Source of the DNA: Candidatus Peregrinibacteria bacterium RIFOXYB2_FULL_32_7
GTDB taxonomy: Bacteria > Patescibacteriota > Gracilibacteria > UBA1369 > GWF2-33-10
Direction: 5' to 3'
Assembly: GCA_001787465.1 (NCBI GenBank)
Contig: MFXJ01000013.1
Span: 1-13,933, forward strand
Length of the DNA: 13,933 bases
Part shown: in pieces, positions 1 through 5,989 of the stretch
Numbering within the stretch: position 1 is the first letter of the stretch
How the letters are laid out: every line of letters begins with the position of its first letter
Position numbers and translations under genes: made by a program
The notes under the pieces: model-generated
What the model saw: the letters and a program-made list of their open reading frames with translations, nothing else
Told to the model about the DNA's origin: nothing
Databases searched by the model: none

Positions 1-1
1 C

Positions 2-30
2 ATTATATAGGGTGAATATTCACCAGTCAA
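2..30 (-). promoter_or_regulatory. Sigma-70-type promoter with palindromic operator in the spacer, reading out of the left edge
   Basis: On the minus strand a -35 TTGACT (25-30) and a -10 TATAAT (2-7) are separated by exactly 17 bases, the best promoter match in the window. The perfect 14-base palindrome GGTGAATATTCACC (11-24) fills most of the spacer, the classic place for a repressor to block RNA polymerase. A direct copy of its half, GGTGAGTATT (minus strand, 29-38), overlaps the -35 element 14 bases away from GGTGAATATT (15-24). The start point and the gene it serves lie beyond the left edge. The presence of a dedicated repressor is inferred; the sequence does not show which family. Confidence 0.6.
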
Positions 31-48
31 TACTCACCTTATTTAGAA

Positions 49-1269
49 TTATTTTATGCTCCTACCCACAGTCATTCCTGTTGCCCATGCCGCTTGCAGA
101 TTAAATCCGCCGGTAAATCCATCAATATCCAAAATTTCTCCGGCAAAATATAAATCAGAACAAATCTTAGATTGCATTGTTTGTTTATCAATTTCTCGCA
201 AATTAACACCTCCAGCAGTAACCATTTGGCTTTCTAAATTCCGACCAATTAACGTTAACTTAAAATTTTTAATATTCTCTACAATTTGATTTAATTCTTT
301 TTTAGAAATTTCATTAAATTTTTTCTCCAAATTAATTTTTAAATTATCGCCTAAAATCATCGCTAAATTTTTCGGTAAAAGTGCACTTAAAATATTCACG
401 AATTTCTTTTTATCATCAGAAATACTTTTCTGTTTAAAAAACTCCAAAAGCGCCTCAAAAGATATTTCTGGACGTAAATCTATCAATAAAATTAAAGGAT
501 TTTTTAAGCAAAATTCCTCATAAGCAACCAAAGCCGAAATAGCAAAAATAGCTGGTCCGCTAAGGCCTTGATGAGTAAATAAAATCGAACCTGAAAAAGT
601 AAAATCGCGTTTTGCTTTAATGGTCAAACTAACTGTTTCGAAAGCTATGCCAGCTAAATTTTTTATAAATTTTTCTTTAACAATAAAAGATGTTAAACTT
701 GGACGAAGTTGTTTTATGCTATGTCCGAAAGATTTCGCAATATCATAGCCATTAATATTAGAATTCAAACTTTCACCGCCACAAGTTAAAACAATTTTAT
801 CGGCAATAATTTTCTCATTATCATCTAAACAAATTTCAAATTTTTCTCTTTTCTTAATAACTTGCAAAACTTTTGTTTCTAAAAGAATTTTAACATTTGG
901 AGAATACAAAATTTTCTGAAAAACATTAATCACATCCTGAGCTTTTTCAGATTTTGGAAAAACCCTTAAATCTTTTTCAATTTTCAAAGGAAGTCCATGA
1001 TTTTCAAAAAATTCACAAATTTTCTTTGGTGGGAATTCATGCATTGCATATGATAAAAATCTTGAACCGCGTGGATATTTTTTCAAAATTTCATCGATAT
1101 CAGTTAAGCCAGTAGTTAGATTACATCTACCTCCACCAGTAAGCAGAATTTTTTTACCAACCTGATCGTTTTTTTCAATCAAAAAAATCTCTGTTTTTGG
1201 ATTATGTTCGCAAATCACAGACGCAGTCATTAATCCAGCCGCTCCAGCTCCAATAATTACAATGCGCAT
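49..1269 (-). CDS. HI0933-family FAD/NAD(P)-binding flavoprotein (YhiN/BaiN-like oxidoreductase)
   Basis: This is a 406-residue cytosolic flavoprotein of the HI0933 family, at about the usual length for it. The N-terminal Rossmann motif reads IIGAGAAGLMTA, with glycines 7, 9 and 12 arranged to bind the ADP part of FAD. The acidic residue of the second strand follows (FLIEKN, about 29-34). Residues 38-53 carry the family signature GKKILLTGGGRCNLTT. The C-terminal FAD-binding stretch is FAGEILDIDGFTGGFNLQ (about 375-392), followed by AAWATGMTVGRS. The family is widespread but its substrate is generally unknown; one member, BaiN, has been linked to bile-acid reduction, which should not be carried over here. 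The gene starts 5 bases after the transaldolase stop, so the two are very likely co-transcribed. No Shine-Dalgarno sequence is visible; the start is fixed by the beta-strand that begins at residue 2. Confidence 0.93.
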   Translation of the reverse strand: MRIVIIGAGAAGLMTASVICEHNPKTEIFLIEKNDQVGKKILLTGGGRCNLTTGLTDIDEILKKYPRGSRFLSYAMHEFPPKKICEFFENHGLPLKIEKDLRVFPKSEKAQDVINVFQKILYSPNVKILLETKVLQVIKKREKFEICLDDNEKIIADKIVLTCGGESLNSNINGYDIAKSFGHSIKQLRPSLTSFIVKEKFIKNLAGIAFETVSLTIKAKRDFTFSGSILFTHQGLSGPAIFAISALVAYEEFCLKNPLILLIDLRPEISFEALLEFFKQKSISDDKKKFVNILSALLPKNLAMILGDNLKINLEKKFNEISKKELNQIVENIKNFKLTLIGRNLESQMVTAGGVNLREIDKQTMQSKICSDLYFAGEILDIDGFTGGFNLQAAWATGMTVGRSIK

Positions 1270-1274
1270 AAATT

Positions 1275-1925
1275 TTATTGTAAATTTTTTACTTTTTCAA
1301 AGTCAGCCAAGAAAATTTCAATTCCTTTATCGGTTAAAGGATGTTTAACCAACTGATCAAAAACTTTGGCCGGCATGGTCGCTATGTCCGCTCCGATTTT
1401 CATAGCCTGCACTACATGCAAAGGATGCCTAATGCTAGCCGCCAAAATTTTTGTTTTATAAGCATAATTATCAAAAGCAATTCGAATATCTTCAATCAAT
1501 TGCATACCGTCTTGCGAAACATCATCAAGCCGACCAACAAAAGGACTAACCAAAGTCGCTCCCGCTTTTGCGGCCATAACGGCTTGAGGTAACGAAAAAA
1601 CCAAAGTAACATTTATATTTATCCCTTCTTTTGTCAAAATTTTGCAAGCACGAAGTCCATCCGGAGTCATCGGCAATTTCACATAAACATTTTTATGCCA
1701 AGAAGCATTCCTTCTTCCTTCTTCAACCATATCTTTAAAATCAACAGCCATCACTTCGGCGCTGATCGGTCCATCAACCACTTCGGCAATTTCTTTAATC
1801 CGCTTTTCCAAAGAAACGCCTTCTTTAGCTATCAAAGATGGATTAGTAGTAATACCATCAACAACCCCCCAACTAGCATATTTCTTAATTTCCTCAATAT
1901 TGGCAGTATCCAAAAAAAATTGCAT
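1275..1925 (-). CDS. tal: Transaldolase, short TalC/FSA-like form
   Basis: This 216-residue class I aldolase of the short transaldolase family transfers a dihydroxyacetone unit between sugar phosphates in the non-oxidative pentose phosphate pathway. Visible active-site residues are Asp6 (FLDTAN), Asn28 (TTNPS), the Schiff-base lysine Lys83 (YVKLPMT), Thr107 (NVTLVF) and Arg166 (AASIRHP, phosphate binding). Two positions separate true transaldolases from fructose-6-phosphate aldolase. Here residue 57 is Glu (SAEVMA) rather than Gln, and residue 129 is Phe (SPFVGRLDD) rather than Tyr. Both favour transaldolase over FSA, and the sequence closely resembles Bacillus-type transaldolases from memory. 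The gene is first in a two-gene leftward operon with the flavoprotein and has a plausible promoter just upstream. The length is complete for the family. Confidence 0.95.
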   Translation of the reverse strand: MQFFLDTANIEEIKKYASWGVVDGITTNPSLIAKEGVSLEKRIKEIAEVVDGPISAEVMAVDFKDMVEEGRRNASWHKNVYVKLPMTPDGLRACKILTKEGININVTLVFSLPQAVMAAKAGATLVSPFVGRLDDVSQDGMQLIEDIRIAFDNYAYKTKILAASIRHPLHVVQAMKIGADIATMPAKVFDQLVKHPLTDKGIEIFLADFEKVKNLQ

Positions 1926-1955
1926 GTAAAAAAATTAATTAATAATTGCAAAAAT

Positions 1956-1984
1956 ATTGTAACGCAAGATTCTCTTCAAAACAA
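1956..1984 (-). promoter_or_regulatory. Putative promoter of the transaldolase-flavoprotein operon
   Basis: On the minus strand a -35-like TTGTTT (1979-1984) and a -10 TACAAT (1956-1961) are 17 bases apart. This predicts a start near 1949 and a leader of about 24 bases. The -35 matches only half of the consensus, so the call is tentative. It lies back to back with the rightward promoter at 1987-2014. Confidence 0.4.
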
Positions 1985-1986
1985 AT

Positions 1987-2014
1987 TTGACAAATTTTCG
2001 ATTCATATTAAAAT
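1987..2014 (+). promoter_or_regulatory. Promoter of the GNAT-like gene
   Basis: A perfect -35 TTGACA (1987-1992) is followed after 16 bases by TAAAAT (2009-2014). Transcription would begin near 2021, giving a leader of about 29 bases with no Shine-Dalgarno sequence before the ATG at 2050. The -35 box sits two bases from that of the leftward promoter, so the two polymerases or shared regulators could interfere with each other. Confidence 0.6.
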
Positions 2015-2049
2015 AAAATCTATTTTTAGATTTAATAAATTTTTAACAA

Positions 2050-3192
2050 ATGCTTGAATGCACTAATACAAAAACGCCTTTATTAGAGGCACCTCTAACA
2101 ACAGAAACTCCTAACCTAAAAGCTACACTTAACGAAAATGCAATAGATGAATTCCCTGATTTAAAGTATAAACAAGGATTTGAATTTGGCAGGAGAAGAA
2201 ATGAAACAGATTGGTTTATTGGATACGGAGCTTTAGATCACGATGATGCTGTAGAAATTGCAACTGCCTGCCATGAATTACAAATAAAAAATCCAACATT
2301 AGTAACTGCCAAACCTATCGAATACCTAACGGAATTAGCCGAAAAAGGCATGCTTTATTATGTTCAAAAAACAGAAGAAATTAAAGATCAAGAAACTGGC
2401 GATTTTAAAAGATTTGATAAAACTAAACATAAAATTGTCGGATGTGGTTATTTTACCCCATTAGGCGAAATAGAATTTGAAGGAAGAAAAGAAAAAGTAA
2501 TCAAATATGGTGGCGCATGTTCAGAAGGTGGAGAACAATTAATACGCGAAAAAGAAAAAAGCGATAGAAGAATAAAACCTCAAGGCCACGAACTAGAAAA
2601 AAGAACTGGAGACGTTGATAGACGAACAGATCAATCAAGTGGACTTTTTTATGCAATGATGCATATGGCTGGGATTAGAGCTTTAAAAGAAAATGGCGTG
2701 CTTCAGCGTTGTTCATTGATTACTCATACAAGCGAACTTCATGGATCAATTTTAGCGCAATATGGATTTATAGATGAAACAAATCTCGAAGATATCGCTA
2801 CAAATAGTTTTATAAGAAAATTATCAAAGCTTGAAGAAAAATATAAAGAAATAATGTTAGCATTTGCGCAATATTTAGGTGAAATGGATATGATTCCAGC
2901 AACTTTATCATATACAGAATTAGAATCAAAATTTATAAATTTTTTAACAACTAAAAAATCTAAACAAGAAAATGAGATAAATGAATCTTTAAAATTAATT
3001 AAAAAATTCTGTTCTGATTTTATAGCTGGATGTAAATATTTATATAAAGGCGAGCCCGCCAGCTCGAATCTTGAAGATCCAACTCACAAAGATAGAGAAA
3101 AATTTTTATTGGTACACTATTCTGTTAGATTAGCAATAGATGGGATTGTCGATCATTGCGTAGACAAGCAAGTTGAAACAATAAAAGTATAA
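2050..3192 (+). CDS. Uncharacterised protein with GNAT-acetyltransferase-like core
   Basis: I do not recognise this 380-residue protein as a named family. Its middle resembles a GNAT N-acetyltransferase core. A hydrophobic strand KIVGCGYFTPLG (about 128-139) could be beta-4, a second strand follows at 148-156, and the helix-strand-helix run ALKENGVLQRCSLITHTSE (211-229) leads into LHGSILAQYGF (230-240). That order is typical of the GNAT C-terminal half, where a terminal GF motif follows a small-residue helix. The glycine-rich acetyl-CoA loop (RGxGxG/A) is not clear, so activity is uncertain. Residues 40-60 hold a short FGRRRNETDWFIGYGAL stretch, and 255-330 is mostly charged helix. No signal peptide or membrane segment is seen, so it is probably cytosolic. 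A short G+C-rich palindromic patch encodes GEPASSN near residue 334. The gene has its own strong promoter, and a possible structured RNA follows directly. Confidence 0.75.
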   Translation: MLECTNTKTPLLEAPLTTETPNLKATLNENAIDEFPDLKYKQGFEFGRRRNETDWFIGYGALDHDDAVEIATACHELQIKNPTLVTAKPIEYLTELAEKGMLYYVQKTEEIKDQETGDFKRFDKTKHKIVGCGYFTPLGEIEFEGRKEKVIKYGGACSEGGEQLIREKEKSDRRIKPQGHELEKRTGDVDRRTDQSSGLFYAMMHMAGIRALKENGVLQRCSLITHTSELHGSILAQYGFIDETNLEDIATNSFIRKLSKLEEKYKEIMLAFAQYLGEMDMIPATLSYTELESKFINFLTTKKSKQENEINESLKLIKKFCSDFIAGCKYLYKGEPASSNLEDPTHKDREKFLLVHYSVRLAIDGIVDHCVDKQVETIKV

Positions 3193-3213
3193 AGCTCCGC
3201 CATACCGCTTTTT
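3191..3213 (+). terminator. Possible weak intrinsic terminator after the GNAT-like gene
   Basis: The stop codon is followed by AAAGC (3191-3195) and GCTTT (3207-3211), which pair around an 11-base loop and run into TTTTT (3209-3213). The stem is only five pairs, so it is weak. It also overlaps the 5' arm of the larger structure at 3194-3355, and the two foldings compete. Confidence 0.3.
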
Positions 3214-3355
3214 AAATTTATCTCAGTGGGTTCCACCCTGATAACCAGGTGGGTTTCCGCACTTCCGAACCACAGTTCGGAAAAATATTGGAATCCCTTA
3301 AATGAAAGTTTGTAGAAGAATTTTGCTGAGGATTTAATGGCCAATATGGCAGAGC
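3194..3355. ncRNA. Candidate structured non-coding RNA, strand undecided
   Basis: This intergenic stretch lacks a believable gene but is strongly structured. Its two ends pair: GCTCCGCCATA (3194-3204) with TATGGCAGAGC (3345-3355), eleven positions with one C-A mismatch on the plus strand that becomes a G-U pair on the minus strand. Inside, TTAAAT/ATTTAA (3212-3217/3332-3337) and CTCAG/CTGAG (3222-3226/3326-3330) continue the closing stem. A hairpin pairs CCACCCTG with CAGGTGG (3233-3252, one bulge). A second pairs GGGTTTCC with GGAATCCC (3251-3258/3290-3297, one mismatch) and is capped by the perfect TTCCGAAC-CACA-GTTCGGAA hairpin (3263-3282). By my count 3194-3297 is about 48% G+C, far above its flanks, as expected of a folded RNA in AT-rich DNA. 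The length and long closing helix recall 6S RNA, but I cannot match it to 6S, SRP RNA, tmRNA or a T-box. A structured repeat is the alternative. Confidence 0.45.
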
Positions 3356-3466
3356 AAAGAAATTCTTATTCATATTCTATCATCAAAATTAATTTTTAAA
3401 AAACATTTTCTTTATTTATTCCTAAAAATTCTTTATTTTAAAGGTAAAGTTTTTCTTATTCATTCC

Positions 3467-4738
3467 ATGGTCAAAAAATCCACTTTCAAAAATGGCCTCA
3501 CTCTTGTTACCAAAAATCTTCCTGGCCTTAAGTCTCTAACTGCTATTATTCTTGTTGGTGCTGGATCTCGATATGAAACAAAAAATTCCAATGGGATTTC
3601 TCATTTTCTTGAACATATGTTTTTTAAAGGCGCAAAAAAATATAAAAATGCTAAAGAGGTCGCAACCGCAATTGATTGTGTTGGCGGAGAATTCAATGCT
3701 TTTACCGGCAAAGAATATGCTGGATATTTTGTAAAAATCGGATCTGAAAATCTTGAGACTGCGCTTGATGTGCTTTCTGATATGCTCACGGCTTCAAATT
3801 TTAATCAATCGGACATTGATCGAGAACGCCAAGTCATTGAAGAGGAATACAAAATGTATCAAGATACACCTTCATATCAAGTCGGCTGGGATTTCGAAAG
3901 ACTAATTTATGGAGATCAAGCTATGGGATATGATCAGCTTGGCACACCTGAATTTTTGGGAAAAGTAAGTCAAGATGATTTAATTGCTTATCGCCAAAAA
4001 CTTTATACTCCAGATAATACAGTGATTGCAATTGCCGGTAATGTTGATCACGAAAAAGCCGCAAATTTATGTGAAAAATTATTTAAATTTCGAAATCTTA
4101 AAAAAGCCTTTAAAGCCGCAGATTTAAAAGAGAACTTAAATAAAACTAAAGTTATTTTAAGAAAAAAATACACTAAACAAGGACAAATAGTAATTGGATT
4201 CCCAGCCTATAGCGAAAGTGATAACAGAACCTGGGCTTTAAAAGTTTTATCTATAATCCTCGGCGGGAACATGAGCTCCAGAATGTTTCTTTCTGTCAGA
4301 GAACAAAAAGGATTGGCTTACAGCATCACTACCAATACCGATGATTATACTGATTCAGGCATAATTTCGACCAGAGCCGGAGTTGATATTGATAGAATTG
4401 AAGACGCAATTAGAGCAATGATTGAAGAATATAAAAAGCTAAAAAATGATAAATTAAGCCAAACCGAACTTAACAAAGCTAAAGCTTGTTTAAAAGGAAA
4501 AATTTTACTTAAACTCGAAGACACGGAAGAATTCGCTCATTTACTATCCAAATTTGAACTTTTATATAAAAATTACAAAACTCCAGAAGAAATTCTTAAA
4601 TTGATTGATCAAGTAGATTTAAAAACCATGAACGCTATTATTGATGAACTTTTTATTGAGGAAAAAATGAAAATGGCGATCATCGGACCGTTTGAAGAAA
4701 AAGAGAAAGAAGGATTTGAAAAATTACTAAAATTCTGA
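3467..4738 (+). CDS. M16-family zinc metallopeptidase (insulinase / processing-peptidase type)
   Basis: This 423-residue protein is a single-chain M16B-type peptidase, the usual length for bacterial members. The inverted zinc motif HFLEH lies at 46-50, giving His46 and His50 as ligands and Glu49 as catalytic base. The third ligand is Glu127, 77 residues after His50, in DRERQVIEEEYKMYQDTP, with Glu120 as the conserved helper. The C-terminal half carries SSRMFLSVREQKGLAYS (270-286), with Arg278 and Tyr285 at the positions that bind substrate. Because both the zinc site and the R/Y pair are on one chain, it should be active without a partner. It probably degrades or processes peptides, and no signal peptide is seen. 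The N-terminus (KSTFKNGLTLVTKNLPG) matches the family start, which supports the ATG chosen. The DUF1385 gene follows 30 bases later, suggesting one transcript. It is the only gene here ending in TGA. Confidence 0.93.
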   Translation: MVKKSTFKNGLTLVTKNLPGLKSLTAIILVGAGSRYETKNSNGISHFLEHMFFKGAKKYKNAKEVATAIDCVGGEFNAFTGKEYAGYFVKIGSENLETALDVLSDMLTASNFNQSDIDRERQVIEEEYKMYQDTPSYQVGWDFERLIYGDQAMGYDQLGTPEFLGKVSQDDLIAYRQKLYTPDNTVIAIAGNVDHEKAANLCEKLFKFRNLKKAFKAADLKENLNKTKVILRKKYTKQGQIVIGFPAYSESDNRTWALKVLSIILGGNMSSRMFLSVREQKGLAYSITTNTDDYTDSGIISTRAGVDIDRIEDAIRAMIEEYKKLKNDKLSQTELNKAKACLKGKILLKLEDTEEFAHLLSKFELLYKNYKTPEEILKLIDQVDLKTMNAIIDELFIEEKMKMAIIGPFEEKEKEGFEKLLKF

Positions 4739-4768
4739 AATTTTTATTACACAAATAAATTTAAATGT

Positions 4769-5881
4769 ATGAATAAAAAATCAAAAAAATGTAAAATCAT
4801 TCAAAAGGATAATTTAAGGAATAAACAATTTCAAAAAGATATTAATGTTATAAGTAAAAACCAAAAATCCCATAAAACAAAATATGATTTTGCCGTCGGC
4901 GGTCAAGCAGTAATGGAAGGCGTAATGATGCGCTCTGCACACTTTGTTACTATTGCCGTGCGTGATCCAAATGGAAAGATAATTATTCGCGATGATCAAT
5001 TCACACCTTTTGCCAAAAAACTTAAAATGTCAAAAGTACCGATTGTTAGAGGAATTATTGCTCTTTTTGAATCACTGTATATCGGCGCAAAATCTTTGAA
5101 TTTTTCTAGCAAAGTCGCTATGAAAGAAAAAATTTCCGAAAAAGGATTTTTATCGAGAAAGCCATTCTTTGCCAAAATCTCGGCTGACGAGCAAAAAAAC
5201 AAAAAAACAAAAAAACAAAAAATTGAAAAGTATTTTTATGATTTTGGAATGGGGCTAATGATTATCTTAAGTTATATTTTAGCAATAGGACTCGGGCTTT
5301 TTCTATTCAAATATATCCCGCTACTAATTGCGGATCTTAGTCAAAAATATTTTACCATCATTGCCGATAATTATATTCTATTTAATACTATTGACGGACT
5401 AGTCAAAATTTTCATTTTTCTTGGCTATATTTTGGCAATTTCTTTATTTCCAGATATCAAAAGAGTTTTTGAATTTCATGGCGCGGAACATAAATCAATC
5501 ATGACCTATGAACATAACCTACCCTTAACTCCAGAAAATGCTACAAAGCAAACCCGCTTTCATCCGCGTTGTGGAACCAGCTTTATCTTTTTTGTTTTAT
5601 TTTTAAGCATTTTTATCTACACCTTAATTCCACAAGCAGATGATTTCTGGATCAAACTATGGCAAAGAATCGCTATTCTTCCTTTAATTGCCGGCGTTTC
5701 ATATGAAATTTTGAAACTAAGCGCCAAATATCAACATCATTTCCTGATTAAATTATTTATCAAACCAGGTTTATTTTTTCAAAAATTCACCACTAAAGAG
5801 CCAGACAAAAAAGAACTTGAAGTCGGACTAGCGGCCTTAAAACGAGCTTTGGAATTAGAAAAAGATTTCAAAACTTTATAA
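4769..5881 (+). CDS. DUF1385 family membrane protein (YqhQ-like)
   Basis: This 370-residue integral membrane protein belongs to DUF1385, the family of Bacillus subtilis YqhQ, whose biochemical role I cannot state. All three family signatures are present: GGQAVMEGVMMR (44-55), FHGAEHKS (236-243) and RFHPRCGTSF (263-272). The conserved His, Glu and Cys residues look like a metal or catalytic site near the membrane, which is an inference. Hydrophobic segments at about 160-188, 203-228, 270-288 and 300-316 suggest about four membrane spans. Family members normally begin close to GGQAV; this one has about 40 extra Lys/Asn-rich residues in front. A second lysine-rich insert (about 142-152) is coded by an eight-base repeat. 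The gene probably shares a transcript with the M16 peptidase 30 bases upstream, and its TAA stop sits inside a palindrome. Confidence 0.92.
   Translation: MNKKSKKCKIIQKDNLRNKQFQKDINVISKNQKSHKTKYDFAVGGQAVMEGVMMRSAHFVTIAVRDPNGKIIIRDDQFTPFAKKLKMSKVPIVRGIIALFESLYIGAKSLNFSSKVAMKEKISEKGFLSRKPFFAKISADEQKNKKTKKQKIEKYFYDFGMGLMIILSYILAIGLGLFLFKYIPLLIADLSQKYFTIIADNYILFNTIDGLVKIFIFLGYILAISLFPDIKRVFEFHGAEHKSIMTYEHNLPLTPENATKQTRFHPRCGTSFIFFVLFLSIFIYTLIPQADDFWIKLWQRIAILPLIAGVSYEILKLSAKYQHHFLIKLFIKPGLFFQKFTTKEPDKKELEVGLAALKRALELEKDFKTL
5192..5222 (+). repeat. Octanucleotide repeat CAAAAAAA, about four units, inside the DUF1385 gene
   Basis: Three full CAAAAAAA units and a fourth lacking one A lie in frame and encode the lysine-rich stretch KNKKTKKQK between the conserved N-terminal part and the first membrane span. 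The unit length is not a multiple of three, so gain or loss of one unit, or slippage in an A7 run, would shift the frame and cut the protein before its membrane domain. Confidence 0.85.
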
Positions 5882-5930
5882 AGTTTTAATTTTCTTGCAA
5901 AGTTTATAAAGTTTTGAAAAGAAAATTTTT
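5870..5930 (+). terminator. Palindrome over the DUF1385 stop, 13-base direct repeat and weak terminator-like hairpin
   Basis: The perfect 18-base palindrome AAAACTTTATAAAGTTTT (5870-5887) contains the TAA stop. Thirteen of its bases, TTTATAAAGTTTT (5875-5887), recur exactly at 5903-5915. A nine-pair AT stem, AATTTTCTT (5888-5896) with AAGAAAATT (5919-5927), then runs into TTTTT (5926-5930). It could end the upstream transcript, but its low G+C makes it weak. The repeat lies just ahead of the next promoter and could instead be a regulator site. Confidence 0.35.
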
Positions 5931-5957
5931 GACATATTAAAAAATTTCATTTAAGAT
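5929..5957 (+). promoter_or_regulatory. Promoter of the coiled-coil/three-repeat gene
   Basis: A perfect -35 TTGACA (5929-5934) and a TAAGAT -10 (5952-5957) are separated by 17 bases. This predicts a start near 5964 and a leader of about 26 bases. No Shine-Dalgarno sequence precedes the ATG at 5990. The promoter shows that this gene is transcribed on its own, separately from the M16-DUF1385 pair. Confidence 0.65.
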
Positions 5958-5989
5958 CAAATCTTTAATTATCTTAAAAAATTATTTAT

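Noticed and set aside
3246..3297. A T-box-like antiterminator (GGTGGGTTTCCGC resembles the T-box GGTGGNACCGCG)
   Set aside because: The match needs inserted bases, there is no specifier stem or terminator, and the gene behind it is a peptidase rather than an aminoacyl-tRNA synthetase or amino-acid gene.
3153..3344. A 63-codon minus-strand reading frame over the intergenic region
   Set aside because: It overlaps the end of the GNAT-like gene and the structured stretch, shows no domain or plausible composition, and is better explained by the RNA candidate.
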